This document shows positions 50,440 through 60,711 of a stretch of DNA of 64,000 bases, in pieces. The translations under genes were made by a program, and so were the position numbers. Where the stretch lies: the NCBI GenBank assembly GCA_013180625.2, contig SNVD02004405.1:1-64000 (forward strand), given 5' to 3'. Position 1 is the first letter of the stretch. Every line of letters starts with the position of its first letter. Under the pieces are notes generated by a model. The model was not told the origin of the DNA. It did not search any database and was given only the letters and a program-made list of their open reading frames with translations. Source of the stretch: Boswellia sacra. Taxonomy: Eukaryota > Streptophyta > Magnoliopsida > Sapindales > Burseraceae.

Positions 50440-51125
50440 AGAAGACGAGATTTGTCGGGTGTCATCGAGTGTCCAGGGGTTGTGTCGGATCGATTCTCGA
50501 CATGTCGGATGGTAGTGTCGAGTGTCCAGGGTTGTGTCGGATCGATTCTCGACATGTCGGATGATGGTGTCGAGTGTCGAGGGATTGTGTCGAGACTATG
50601 ATCGAGTGTCGTGTTAGTGCGTCGAGTGGAGTGCATATACGTGATGAGTGTCGGATGTAAATTTCGTCGAGTTCCTGTGTCAAGTATTGGTGTCGGGTTA
50701 GTCAAACGTTTGTCATCGTGCGTCGCGTGTCGAGTGGTTTTGTAGTGTCGAGTCGATATGTCGGTTTCCACGTATCCGACACTCGACATTGGTTGTGGTT
50801 GTGTAGTGTCGAGTGTCGAGTCGATATGGTTCGAGTCATCGACATGTCGGTTTTTACGTATCCGACACTCGACATTGGTTGTGGTTGTGTAGTGTCGAGT
50901 GTCGAGTCGATATGGTTCGAGACATCGATATGTTGGTTTTCATGTATCCGACACTCGACATGTTGGATGAAAGATTCTGTCGAGTGTCGAATTATGAATT
51001 CTGTCGAGTATCGAATTCATAATTCGACACTCGATGTCTTCGAAAATAGACTGATATCAAATGTCAGTTGTGAATCCGACACAACTCGACACTTTACGTG
51101 TCGAGTGTCGAGCTATGTCGAGAAA
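50440..51125. repeat. Dense array of TCGAGTGTCGA / TCGACACTCGA words
   Basis: The 5-6-base words GTCGAG, TGTCGA and their complements fill nearly 700 bases. Higher-order units: about 57 bp around 50466-50580 (GTGTCCAGGG...GACATGTCGGAT, twice) and about 97 bp around 50747-50960 (GAGTCGATATG...CGACATTGGTTGTGGTTGTG, two to three times). A near-perfect hairpin lies at 50981-51033. Confidence 0.9.
50981..51033. repeat. Perfect 21-bp hairpin inside the array
   Basis: Arms 50981-51001 and 51013-51033 are exact reverse complements (CGAGTGTCGAATTATGAATT plus C), with an 11-base loop. Confidence 0.95.
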
Positions 51126-51722
51126 AACTGATACTCGTCATCGTCTACCTCGTGACGAAACCAATCGTTTTTCACAGTTTTCATGCACATCAAACCACAA
51201 AAATCATATAATAACACTATATTTATCCCTAAAAACACAGAATAAGTTCACAAATCCAACAGAAACTCAATTCTCTAATTAAGATTTCTTAAAAACTAAA
51301 TCAAATCTAACGAAACAGAAAACAATCAAATAAATCACTAAAACTACGAAAATAGATTTGACAAGGTGGACGAAGAGGAGGTCGAGGAGGAGGCCAAGGA
51401 TACAAATGAGGGAAGGAGGATGAATGGGAGTGAACAAAGAGAAAGAGAGATCGGGAAAGAGAGGGAGAAGTCAATGCTTTGAGGTTGTTCTTAGCAAGGG
51501 TAAAATAGTAATTACATGTGTTTTTGTTTTTATTATATTATTAACTGTGTAGCCAAGGGTACGGAGTCTTTTTATCTTTTCATCTGATCTGTTAATTTGA
51601 AAACTAATGAAAAGTATTACCTAAATCTGAATGAAGCTTAAATGTGAATATTATGAATCACGATGATATATTTATATAAGATATTTTTAGAATGATATTA
51701 AGCTAAACTTAAAGGGTGGTTT

Positions 51723-52921
51723 CACTCGTTAATAAATATCACTATCCGTTAAACTCATGTGCACGTTTTTCCTTTGACCGGAACCGCACGTGCACTTCCA
51801 AAACTTCTCGAGTTGATGACGGCGACAGATCAACGCCGACCGTCGGATTGAGTTTCAACGGCCGAACGTAGACTCCCAATGCACCTCCTCGAGTTCCCCA
51901 TCACCTGACATAAGCTCCTCTCTTCACGTGATTGCTTCGGTCACTTGCCCCCACCCTATGGACGGCTCTGATCTCTTCTGCCTCTCTCCCACCAATTAAC
52001 GATATTTATTTCTTCAATTAAATAACTCAAAATATAATGGAGTCTTTTCTAGGTAACCTAACAACGTTCCTTGTTTTAGGGAATGCAGATTCAAATCAAC
52101 ATTTATGTGTTAATTATTATAGAAAATATCAAATTTATAAAATTATGGTTATATTATATTATTTTAAAAAATTTATAGGAAACAATTATTTATCAATTAA
52201 AATCATTAAATTGCAATATTAGAATGACCTTTGTAATAAAACTATAGTCTTCAACATATTAATATGTTATTCTCAATACAAAATTTGAAAAATAACTTGT
52301 GTTTTGTATAACTCTCATTCAATTAGGGTATACTATTATATATAAGCCTTCTTTTTGGTTATTTAAAAATATAATAAGTTAATTAATAAGTATTTTTCAT
52401 ATTAATACCTTTAATAAAAAAGGGTATAGAATTTTAAAAAAAATACAAATTCACTATTTTTAAATATTTCGAATCTGAATATTATTTTTCGAATTTGTTA
52501 CCAAAAAAATCCATGGGGTAAAATACAAATCAATGGTGATGAATTGTATTATATATTGAAGGAAATACTGGTGCCAACAAGTATTTGTATATCTACACTA
52601 CATATGTGTAAGGAAATACGTATATTTAGTGTACAGTATACGGAGCTGACCTGTACTTGTCTTTTATGGTAGTCAAAGCCATTGAATTTGGTGTCGTGAG
52701 TTTCAAAAGAGAAACTACACTTCAGTTGCAGGCAGATACAAGTAGTGTTTCTTTCTTCGCCGAAAGTTAGGGTTTCTTTCTGTTTGTTTACCGAGAAAAT
52801 TCTACCGAGACAATAAATTAATTGGAATTATTTTTCTTTCAAAGAAATTTGTTTGAGAATATGTGTAGAGAGAGGGAGAGAGCGGTAGCGTGAGAAAGCG
52901 TCTGTGGGTGTGTGTGTGGAA
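51723..52921 (+). promoter_or_regulatory. Upstream region of the second GATA gene, with two G-box cores
   Basis: 51723-52000 is richer in G+C than its surroundings and holds two CACGTG words (51787-51792 and 51925-51930), the G-box core bound by bHLH and bZIP factors and often linked to light response. The piece 52020-52600 is AT-rich. The likely 5' leader lies near 52700-52921 with TTAGGGTTTCTTTC and GA/GT tracts. That the G-boxes act on this gene is inference, as they are about 1 kb away. Confidence 0.4.
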
Positions 52922-55900
52922 ATGTACGCAATGAATCCACGGCCACTGCAAGCACGACCGTATGGAGACGAGGCTGAAGAGAGGCACAACGACGTCGGAG
53001 AAGGCGGATTGGATGATTCGGAAGAAGTTGAAGACGACGTGAGGGAAGCAGAAGCTCGTTTAACCTCGGTCAAGGTCAACCGCGACAAGACTGATGATAC
53101 TAGAGGTGGTTTTACCGAGTCTACCCGTACTGGTGAGCTCACTATCTCGTTCGAAGGCGAGGTCTACGTCTTCCCTGCTGTAACTCATCAGAAGGTTCCC
53201 TTTCTCTTTCTCTTTTTGCCTTTAATTTTGCAAAGATTGTATGCTTTGACCAATGTGAAATATAAAATGAAATTTCTGAAAAAAATTACAGAAAATTTTA
53301 AATTTTAGTAGAGTACTTGTGCTTACTTCTTTGAATTTGCTTAGTTATGAAGTGCTTCTGTTTGTTGATTGGGTCGAGTGCATATGACAGGTGCAAGCGT
53401 TGCTATTACTATTGGGGGAGTGTGATATTCCTACTACTGTTCCGAGTTCTGTGTGTTCTGTGCAAGAAAACATCAAGGTATTATTGCGTCAACGCGGCTT
53501 TGCTTTGAGAGCATGATGTCAATCTGCTTTGTAGAATCGTCGATGATTTGTTATGATATCTACCAGGTTGTAGGCAATGCTCAATATGGCTCAAAGCTTT
53601 CACAAAGAATTGCCTCCCTTGTCAGGTTCCGTGAGAAGAGGAAAGAAAGATGCTTTGAAAAGAAAATTCGGTACAATTGTCGGAAAGAAGTTGCACAGAG
53701 GTAAGGTGCTAATTCTGTTTTCACGAGGGAGGCCTTTTTTTTTTTTTTCCCAATAAGTAATTCATTTTTACATCAGAAATGAGAGGACATGAAGGGGATA
53801 AGTGTCCTAATATTGTTCCTCACTGAAGACTAGATCAGTTTAGATAATCCTTATTCTTATGCACTCTCTTGTTTGGCTTAAAGAATCTTCATAATGTGCA
53901 TTGGGAAATTATTGAAAGATGTTGGTTACTGCTTATGATGTTAACTTCCCTTAAGTGTTCCTGCATCCCCCAATGAATACGGACATAGACCCTCAAGTTT
54001 AGAAATTGCATAATATGTGATCTTTGTATGTAGATTTGAAGTTAATTGTGTTGTATTTGTGGATTCATGGATATCTTTATTAGACTAGACTTGTTTGAGT
54101 TTTTATATCTGATTTAGAGTATGCTATATTTTGCTGTTCTTGATTTGTTAGATTTGAAATTATTATTGATCATTGAGGCATGTGTTATATGAGACCTTGT
54201 ATTGTTGGTGTTAATTTCACTATAACTATTTTTTTGAGCTAGGATGCATCGTAAGAATGGACAGTTTGCATCATCAAAGGAGTCTTATAATATGACTGCT
54301 GAAAACTTGAAACCAAGCAGTGATGCTGCTCCAGAATCTGTGTGAGTTTGATGCCTTCTTGTCTCTTGCAAATATCAGCTGTCAAAAGAATTAAGTCTGG
54401 TATTGATGTTTCCATGGCGATGAGATTTCTCTTATGTTGTCATTTCTTGATACTAATAGTGGCCCTTTTTATTTGTGGTTTGTGTTTTTGCGTTTGGTCT
54501 TAGTTCACGGAGATGTCAACATTGTGGGATAAGTGAGAAATTCACTCCAGCAATGCGTAGGGGGCCAGCTGGTCCAAGAACTCTTTGCAATGCCTGTGGC
54601 CTTATGTGGGCAAACAAGGTAAAGATAGAGTATTCATAGGATTAATTTCTTTGATATACAAGATCTTTAATTTTTAAGCCGTGAAGTTGGTGGGCGGCTT
54701 TTTCTTCCAGGGAAAAGTTTATCCTCTCCACCGCCAGCTAGAGGGTGCAAATATAATATTTCAATCTATGAAATATAACATTGGCTTGTAAGATCTGTAA
54801 AGGTTTACTTGCATGAAAAAGAGTCAAGAATCATCTTTGCTATGAACATTTCATCTTCTTCTGGATAGTATTGTCATAGATATTGTTTACCGCTGGCTGG
54901 CCTGTATGTGCATTAACTTTTTTTTTTTTTGGGTTAAAATTATGTACCTGTAACTTACCTTTTAATTTGTCTAATTTGAAGGGAACCTTGAGAGATCTTA
55001 CAAAAGGGGGAAGGAGTAGTTCCTTTGAGCAAAATGAGCAAGTATGTATTTTGAATAACTGAGGTCTTTTGCTTTTAATAGAAAAGTACTTTGTCTTGAG
55101 GTTCAATGTATATTTACTTTGAAAATGGCAACTATAGATAAGTTAATGCTTCTTCATTGTCATTTCTCATATGTGAATTATTTGTCAAGTAAAAACCTTG
55201 TATGTAGGCTTATTTTTAATTTCTTCAAAAAGCTAGGTCAGTTTGTAGGATGAAAACTCTGATGTTTGCTCATTTAACCTTCAGGAAACTCAGAGTGATA
55301 TTAAGCCTTCAACCATGGAAGCTGAAAATTCTTATGTGAACCAGGATGAGCAGGTATGATTTAACATTTTAAGAGCAATTAATGTTGATATGTGGTCTTT
55401 CTTCTAATGAACCAAAAAAATAAAAGTATAAAAAAAAAGGTAAGTGAAAAAAAGTTCCGATATTCTACTCGTTATATCTATGGGTTGCAAATAAGAAGAA
55501 AATGTGACATCAGAAATTGAGTTTGTGTATTGGCATGTAGTCCTCCAACATCTCCTTTAAACTAAGAGACAACACTTTCTTTATCATCTTGTTTCTGTTA
55601 TGATTTTGGGAAGTGGATCCATCTGAAAGTACCTTTTAATCTATTAAAGTAGTTTATATCATAAGCCATATCATTGATCCAGAATTGGATTGAGTACTTG
55701 AGCTTTTCCATTCCTCAATGATTAGGGGAGCCCGGATGAAACAAAGCCTGTACCTGTGGAACCCGAAAATCAATCTTTGAGGGCAAGTGAGCAGGTATGG
55801 CGTTTTTCAGGAACTTAAAACAATGTATCTGATAGCGATCCGGTCACTTCTTTGAATTTTAACTGAAACTATCTTAAAAAGTCGCTACAAGCAACATTAC

Positions 55901-58184
55901 TTAGAATTAGGAACATAAGTAGGACTTATATCCAATGCTTTGCCCCAAGTATTGGCGAGATCCTTGGTTTTACATGTAAGATGTATGTAAATTATTAATT
56001 TCTAAGATTTTGGCAGATAATGGAGGAGGTTGATGAGTTAATTTGTGCATTTTTGGCAGATAATGGATTTTTTTCTTCCAATTCTTTCAAAGACTAATTA
56101 GAAACTTAAAAAAAAATTGTCTTTTCTGTTAATCTGTGGTCACTTTGTTATTTTGTCTCTTGATGTACACAAGTTAGAAGCAGTAAATAATTAAATGTTA
56201 GATAGATGGAGTAGAAGGGAATTAAAATCGTGGTTCAGTTGTTGGACTTCGCTAATGCACTGTTATGATCACTGACTTTCCTGTTTACAAAACTTAGTAG
56301 ATATTGAATAACTTAATGGGCTTAACTGGCTAATTGGCAATCACATGCTTCTACTGTGGTCTAAGACTGTCCAAGCATATTGGATCCATTCACTGACAAT
56401 GACTAATATTAAACCTGTTACTTTGACATCGATGGACTATTTGGACTGGCAGGTGTGGATGGTTGGGCGAAATGTACCTATCTAGGCTAGATTAGAATGA
56501 CTCCCCTAAAGAATTCTTGTGCAATTGATATATATAAAGGGATACATATGACCTCTTGGCTGTTATCTAGTAAGCACAAAACTTTTGTCTTGTGTTCGGT
56601 TTTCTTATGATCTACTTCTCATAATGAGTGTCATGATTCTCCCTTTTCTTGTGTATTTTGTCCCTCACTGTACATCCATGATAAAAGTAGAGGTCAAAAA
56701 TGCTATTATCATATATATTTTTTTCTTGCACTCTTCTTCACAACATTTGAGAACTGCTTTCTCAGTTTCAAGAGAGCCACTATGGGGGAAGGTGGAAAAT
56801 TGAAAATGAGTTGTCATTCCTATTATTACTCTTCCTTAAAACATTCCGCTAAACAAAATGAAGACAATCATTATGGAATAAAGTGATAGGATAATGTTTT
56901 GCTTTAGATTATAGAGAGAGTGAAAAAGACAATGAAATATCTGCACTGATTGTATGGTTATATCATCATCGGCATCACCACCATCGATACGTTTTTCTGA
57001 ACATAGGGCTTTAATGATTGTCTAGCCAAGGTCACCAAAGTGCCAATTTTCAAGTCATACAGCTCTGTCTTTCTTTCCTTTTTTTTTTGCCCCTTATTTT
57101 TATTTTTTAAGTTATAGGAATCTGAACTTGTTGCAATGTAAAACAGTGTTACATCTTATTTATAGTTAGAATCTCTTCCATGCTCTGGTATGATAGTACC
57201 ATTTTTATGGATTTTAATATTGTTTTTAGAATATTATGTATTGCCATGCTTTTGTTAAAGTGTTGCATGCATATTTAGTTATACAAGTAGGATCACAAGT
57301 TATAGCTGACATACCCATGCTTATGATTTTGATTACTAAATATTCTCCAATGACATGCAGTATTTACTGGAAAGTGATGATGGTGTTACACCTCATTTGC
57401 CCATGCAAATGGAGAATTCAATGATGAACCTTGATGAGGAGGTATTTTCTTTTGATCATAAGAATTTAAATGATACAAGCTCAGAATTTTTAGCAAAAAT
57501 CTAATGCACTAGTAGCTTATTTGCCTCATACCCATTATTTTAAATTTTAAAAAGTACTTTATGAAAGTAAATCAAAGGATGTATTTGCAATGTATTGGTA
57601 TTAAATAAGTAATATAATAAAAAAAACGTAATAATGTTGACAAAATTCAATTTATGTAAGAAGTGATAATAATGTGAACAATGGTTCAGGTGAAATCTAG
57701 TGAGGAAGCATGTTGCTTTTATAAAGCCAAATGACACATCTACTTGAGATTACTATAGGTGATAAGTACAAGATATGGAACAAAAAGTGCTTGCGATATG
57801 ACGCGATAGTTTCTTATTATAGGTAGTAAGTAGAGTGATCTGCTTATCCTTCTATTAGTAATATTGTGTTGGAGAGTGGTCCTTTCTTTATTTATTTATT
57901 TTTTTTGTAATTATTTGGAAGAAATTTGGTATGCTAGCAGTGAGAAAACGTCATAACTTGTCATAGTATTGTACCAGGACGTGCAAGATACAATTGATGA
58001 ACTAGCCAATGCTTCAGGGTCAGATTTTGAAATCCCTTCGCATTTTGATGAGCAGGTTTGGACTTTTTGTATCATTGCTTTGGCAAAATGATGAAACCGA
58101 GAATTGTAAGATGTTCACGGTGCCATCTTGGTGCAGGTTGATGTCGATGATTCTAATTTGGGGACCGACTGGCCTGGGACTTGA
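52922..58184 (+). CDS. TIFY-CCT-GATA transcription factor (GATA24/25-like), 370 aa, 11 exons
   Basis: Coding exons are 52922-53194, 53391-53477, 53567-53700, 54243-54341, 54504-54618, 54982-55041, 55285-55353, 55726-55794, 57361-57441, 57978-58055 and 58137-58184. All introns are GT-AG with a continuous frame. Domains: acidic N-terminus, TIFY ([19 protein letters not shown] then [14 protein letters not shown]), CCT ([20 protein letters not shown]) and a class C GATA finger at residues 202-229 (CX2CX20CX2C). It shares five exon-intron positions with the upstream gene, so the two are tandem duplicates. Its C-terminus is longer: five extra acidic exons (6-10) of 60, 69, 69, 81 and 78 bases, all phase 0. 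It ends [12 protein letters not shown]. The ATG at 52922 fits better than a GTG in the same frame at 52904. Confidence 0.93.
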
Positions 58185-58883
58185 GACCATCCGCATCCAT
58201 GTGTTTTGGTTGAGTGAGATGAATGCCGTTCTATTGAATTCTACTAACAATATATACCAGAAGATAGTTTTATGTTTATAGACACATAACAGACCATACA
58301 TCATCTTCTTGTACTTTCTTCATTTCAGTTAATATAATGTGAATAACGTTCTCACATTGTAGTTTTGACTTTTTTTTTGGGTCTTTTTTAGTGAATTCAA
58401 TATATATATTGTTTCACCCCTTTTAACTGAAGTTATTTTGATTTAGAAAGTTACATAATTTGCTGCATTAATACAATATTCATAGTTTAATTGTAAAATA
58501 AACTATATACAACTTAGAGAAACATCTACACTTGCAAATCTTATTGGCGCTAAGTAAGCTTGTAAGGCTTTTGGAGTCCATGAACACTAAAACATTTAAA
58601 ATATGTTACGATCTCATATTCAAATCTATTTAAATTCTATAAAGTTTAAACATGTAATAGCTATTAGCTATCTTCTTTCTTTTGGACATGCATCATCATT
58701 GGGACCACCTATAAACATGAAATAGTAAGTTACGGGCCTTATGGACCAAGCATATAGGCCTCACAGGACTATCAGTATTTTCATGGATTGAGCTATAGAT
58801 GCACTTGGCCCATATGAACCCATTTTGTGCAATTGAAAGAGAGAGACAGGTAAAAGAGAATGCTGATGGCAAAGTATACTGTT
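58185..58883. other. Converging 3' region of second GATA and NAC-like genes
   Basis: Non-coding. Part of it (58200-58640) has a diverged copy at 63460-63900 (TATTGGCGC(T/C)AAGT(A/G)AGCTTGTAA), showing that the local duplication extends past the gene's 3' end. Confidence 0.6.
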
Positions 58884-59666
58884 TTATTCATGAAAATATG
58901 ACAAGAAGATTGATGACAGGTCGTCATCATTGGAAAATGCTATAGTTGATGGAGAGAACGGATAGTCATCGGAAAATGTTAGAGTTGAAGAAGGGAACGG
59001 ATAGTCATTGGAAATTGTTGCAGTTGAAGAAGGTAGCTGATAATGATCCTCATCAGCAAAAGGTATTCCTTGATGATCATCATGATGAGCAACCGCAACA
59101 GCAACAGGAACAGGAACCTGCTCTTCAGTTGCCTTGGTGATCTTTCTCTTCTTCTGCCCACCCACAGTAGTCTGAGTACCCGCCGCCACTTGATTCTTCC
59201 TAATCCTACATAGAACAACCTCCTCACAGTCACCCACCATTGTGTATTCATGCATGATCCATCCTCCATTACGATGTAATTCCGATCCCTTCTTCTCGTA
59301 ACGAAGCCTTTTCCTCCACCCAGTTACCTTGTCGCTTCTGTCTTTAATCTCCTTGGCCCCATCCCCTCCGTCCCACGTCCCCGACCCGATCTTTCTACAA
59401 ATTCTTTTACCCTTTCCCGATTTCCCCCTCTTCAACTGAGCAAAAAAGTAGAGATCTTCATCCTCCTCCAATATCCCTCCTCCATACATCTCCCATGCCT
59501 CCCGGGGTTCTTGAGACCCGTAGAGGTCACACTCCTCTACGAACCCACTCGACAACGGCAATCCTTTTACTTTGTTATAGTGGTAACAACAAAGCAATTG
59601 ACAATCGTTGGGACGGAATCTGCAGCCCAGAGGAAGATCAAAACGAGACCTAATTTGCTGCTGCAT
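58884..59666 (-). CDS. NAC-domain-like protein, intronless, divergent, 260 aa
   Basis: The N-terminal 160 residues follow the NAC domain blocks: A (LPLGCRFRPNDCQLLCCYHY), B (GFVEECDLYGSQEPREAW), C (DLYFFAQLKRGKSGKGKRIC then RKIGSGTWDG), D (KVTGWRKRLRYEKKGSELHR then NGGWIMHEYTM) and E (EEVVLCRIRKN). NAC proteins are plant-specific DNA-binding transcription factors. Block A is unusual: the common PTDEEL is PNDCQL, and two Cys replace usual hydrophobic residues. A basic KKRK stretch follows at about 172. The C-terminus has three 13-residue repeats (209-247) and an acidic/Ser end. Most NAC genes have introns in the domain; none is needed here, suggesting a retrocopy or an intronless subfamily. 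It sits on the opposite strand, between the second GATA gene and its pseudogene copy. Confidence 0.85.
   Translation of the reverse strand: MQQQIRSRFDLPLGCRFRPNDCQLLCCYHYNKVKGLPLSSGFVEECDLYGSQEPREAWEMYGGGILEEDEDLYFFAQLKRGKSGKGKRICRKIGSGTWDGGDGAKEIKDRSDKVTGWRKRLRYEKKGSELHRNGGWIMHEYTMVGDCEEVVLCRIRKNQVAAGTQTTVGGQKKRKITKATEEQVPVPVAVAVAHHDDHQGIPFADEDHYQLPSSTATISNDYPFPSSTLTFSDDYPFSPSTIAFSNDDDLSSIFLSYFHE
58926..59042 (-). repeat. Three 39-bp repeats coding 13-residue units in the NAC-like protein
   Basis: The units are YQLPSSTATISND, YPFPSSTLTFSDD and YPFSPSTIAFSND. Spacing is exactly 13 residues, in the likely activation region. Confidence 0.85.
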
Positions 59667-60711
59667 TCTTGCTTCCTGGACGGTGTAGTGTTTGAATGAA
59701 TTTGATGAAGAAGATGATGAGAGAATCAGAAAGCAGAAGGTTTTGCGGTTTGTTTTATGAGAGAAGAAGAAGATGATGACAGAATCAGAAAGCAGAAGGT
59801 TTTGCGTTGGCTTTATGAGAGAAGAAGAAGATGATTACAGAATCAGAAAGCAGAAGGTTTTGCGGTTTGTTTTATGAGAGAAGAAGAAGACGATTAAGAA
59901 AGCACAAGTTCGGAGCTGTTTGGTAATGTCAGAGAGATTAGCAGCTACTTAATTGCTTGAAGAGTACTTCAACCGGGACTCCTCAGGTGATTTCTTTGTA
60001 TAGAGCTAGCGTTTAACTAATTCAGCCGTTGCAGTGCCCGCCAAGAAGGTGCGCTAACGGATATATCCATTAGAGTGTGGGTCCTACGTGCAGTTAGTAA
60101 TTAATGGTGATTTCTGTTATACTTGGTTTGTGTTGCTTCTAACTTTCCCACACCCTGAAGAGGCTCTATCAATCTCCCCAATGTTAAGAAATGGATATTA
60201 ATTGCAATCTCTGATTTTCTGATTTCCATTTTGCTTTTTTTTTTTTTTTTGTGTTTTGCCTTAGTTTCTTTTGCTTTTTTTTTTAAATTTTTTTTAAAAT
60301 TATTTAATTTCATTTAATTTTATGTTCAATTGTTAATGTCAGTAGGTTCATAAAATTAATTTGGAGTATTATGACTAGTAATCTAGATGAGGATGGATCA
60401 CCTTGTGGGTTGGGTTACATTGATTGTTTTCTATAACTTGGTAATTGTGTAATGAATCACATCGTCACCCTTTATAATCAACTTCATAATTGTTGTGATA
60501 GAAAATTAAAACCTAGAAATAATGCATCGGACAACTGTCTCACCGATTTATTGAAAAGCATGCAGGATTTTGCATCTCTTCTTGTCATCAATGAGGGATC
60601 CATGTCAAATCCTAGATAATTCACAGCCAGCTAATAACATAATTAGATGACACTGGTCATTTGGTTGTACTTATAAAAGATTGGAATAAAACATAGAAAG
60701 ATGTTAGTTCC
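59667..60711. other. Upstream region of the NAC-like gene and AT-rich spacer
   Basis: It contains the 59-bp tandem array (59697-59905), long poly-T/poly-A runs near 60236-60252 and no supported gene. Confidence 0.55.
59697..59905 (-). repeat. 59-bp tandem array directly upstream of the NAC-like start
   Basis: Three full units and one partial unit share AGAATCAGAAAGCAGAAGGT and TTATGAGAGAAGAAGAAGA on the plus strand. On the gene's strand it is pyrimidine-rich and starts 30 bases before the ATG, so it is in the 5' leader or core promoter. Confidence 0.9.

Larger units (their letters stand above)
49938..51722. mobile_element. Non-autonomous TIR element loaded with TCGAGTGTCGA repeats
   Basis: TIRs are 49938-50053 and 51589-51722. 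Both start AAACCACC and share TTTAAGTTTAGCTTAATATC, TTATATAAATATATCA and TTTTCATTAG, then (T/C)TTTCAAATTAACAGA. No transposase is seen. The interior is a CpG-rich array of short palindromic words at 50440-51125. The long frames across the array on both strands arise because the repeat lacks stop codons and are not believed. Clear target duplications were not found. TIR length points to Mutator-like or a related superfamily. Confidence 0.75.

Noticed and set aside
50440..51125. CRISPR-like array
   Set aside because: Plant nuclear DNA, no regular unique spacers, and repeats in both orientations.
50157..51282. Long overlapping open frames on both strands (up to 210 residues)
   Set aside because: They arise because the TCGAGTGTCGA array has no stop codons. 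The peptides are low-complexity (RHSTRH, VECRVD) and have no domain.
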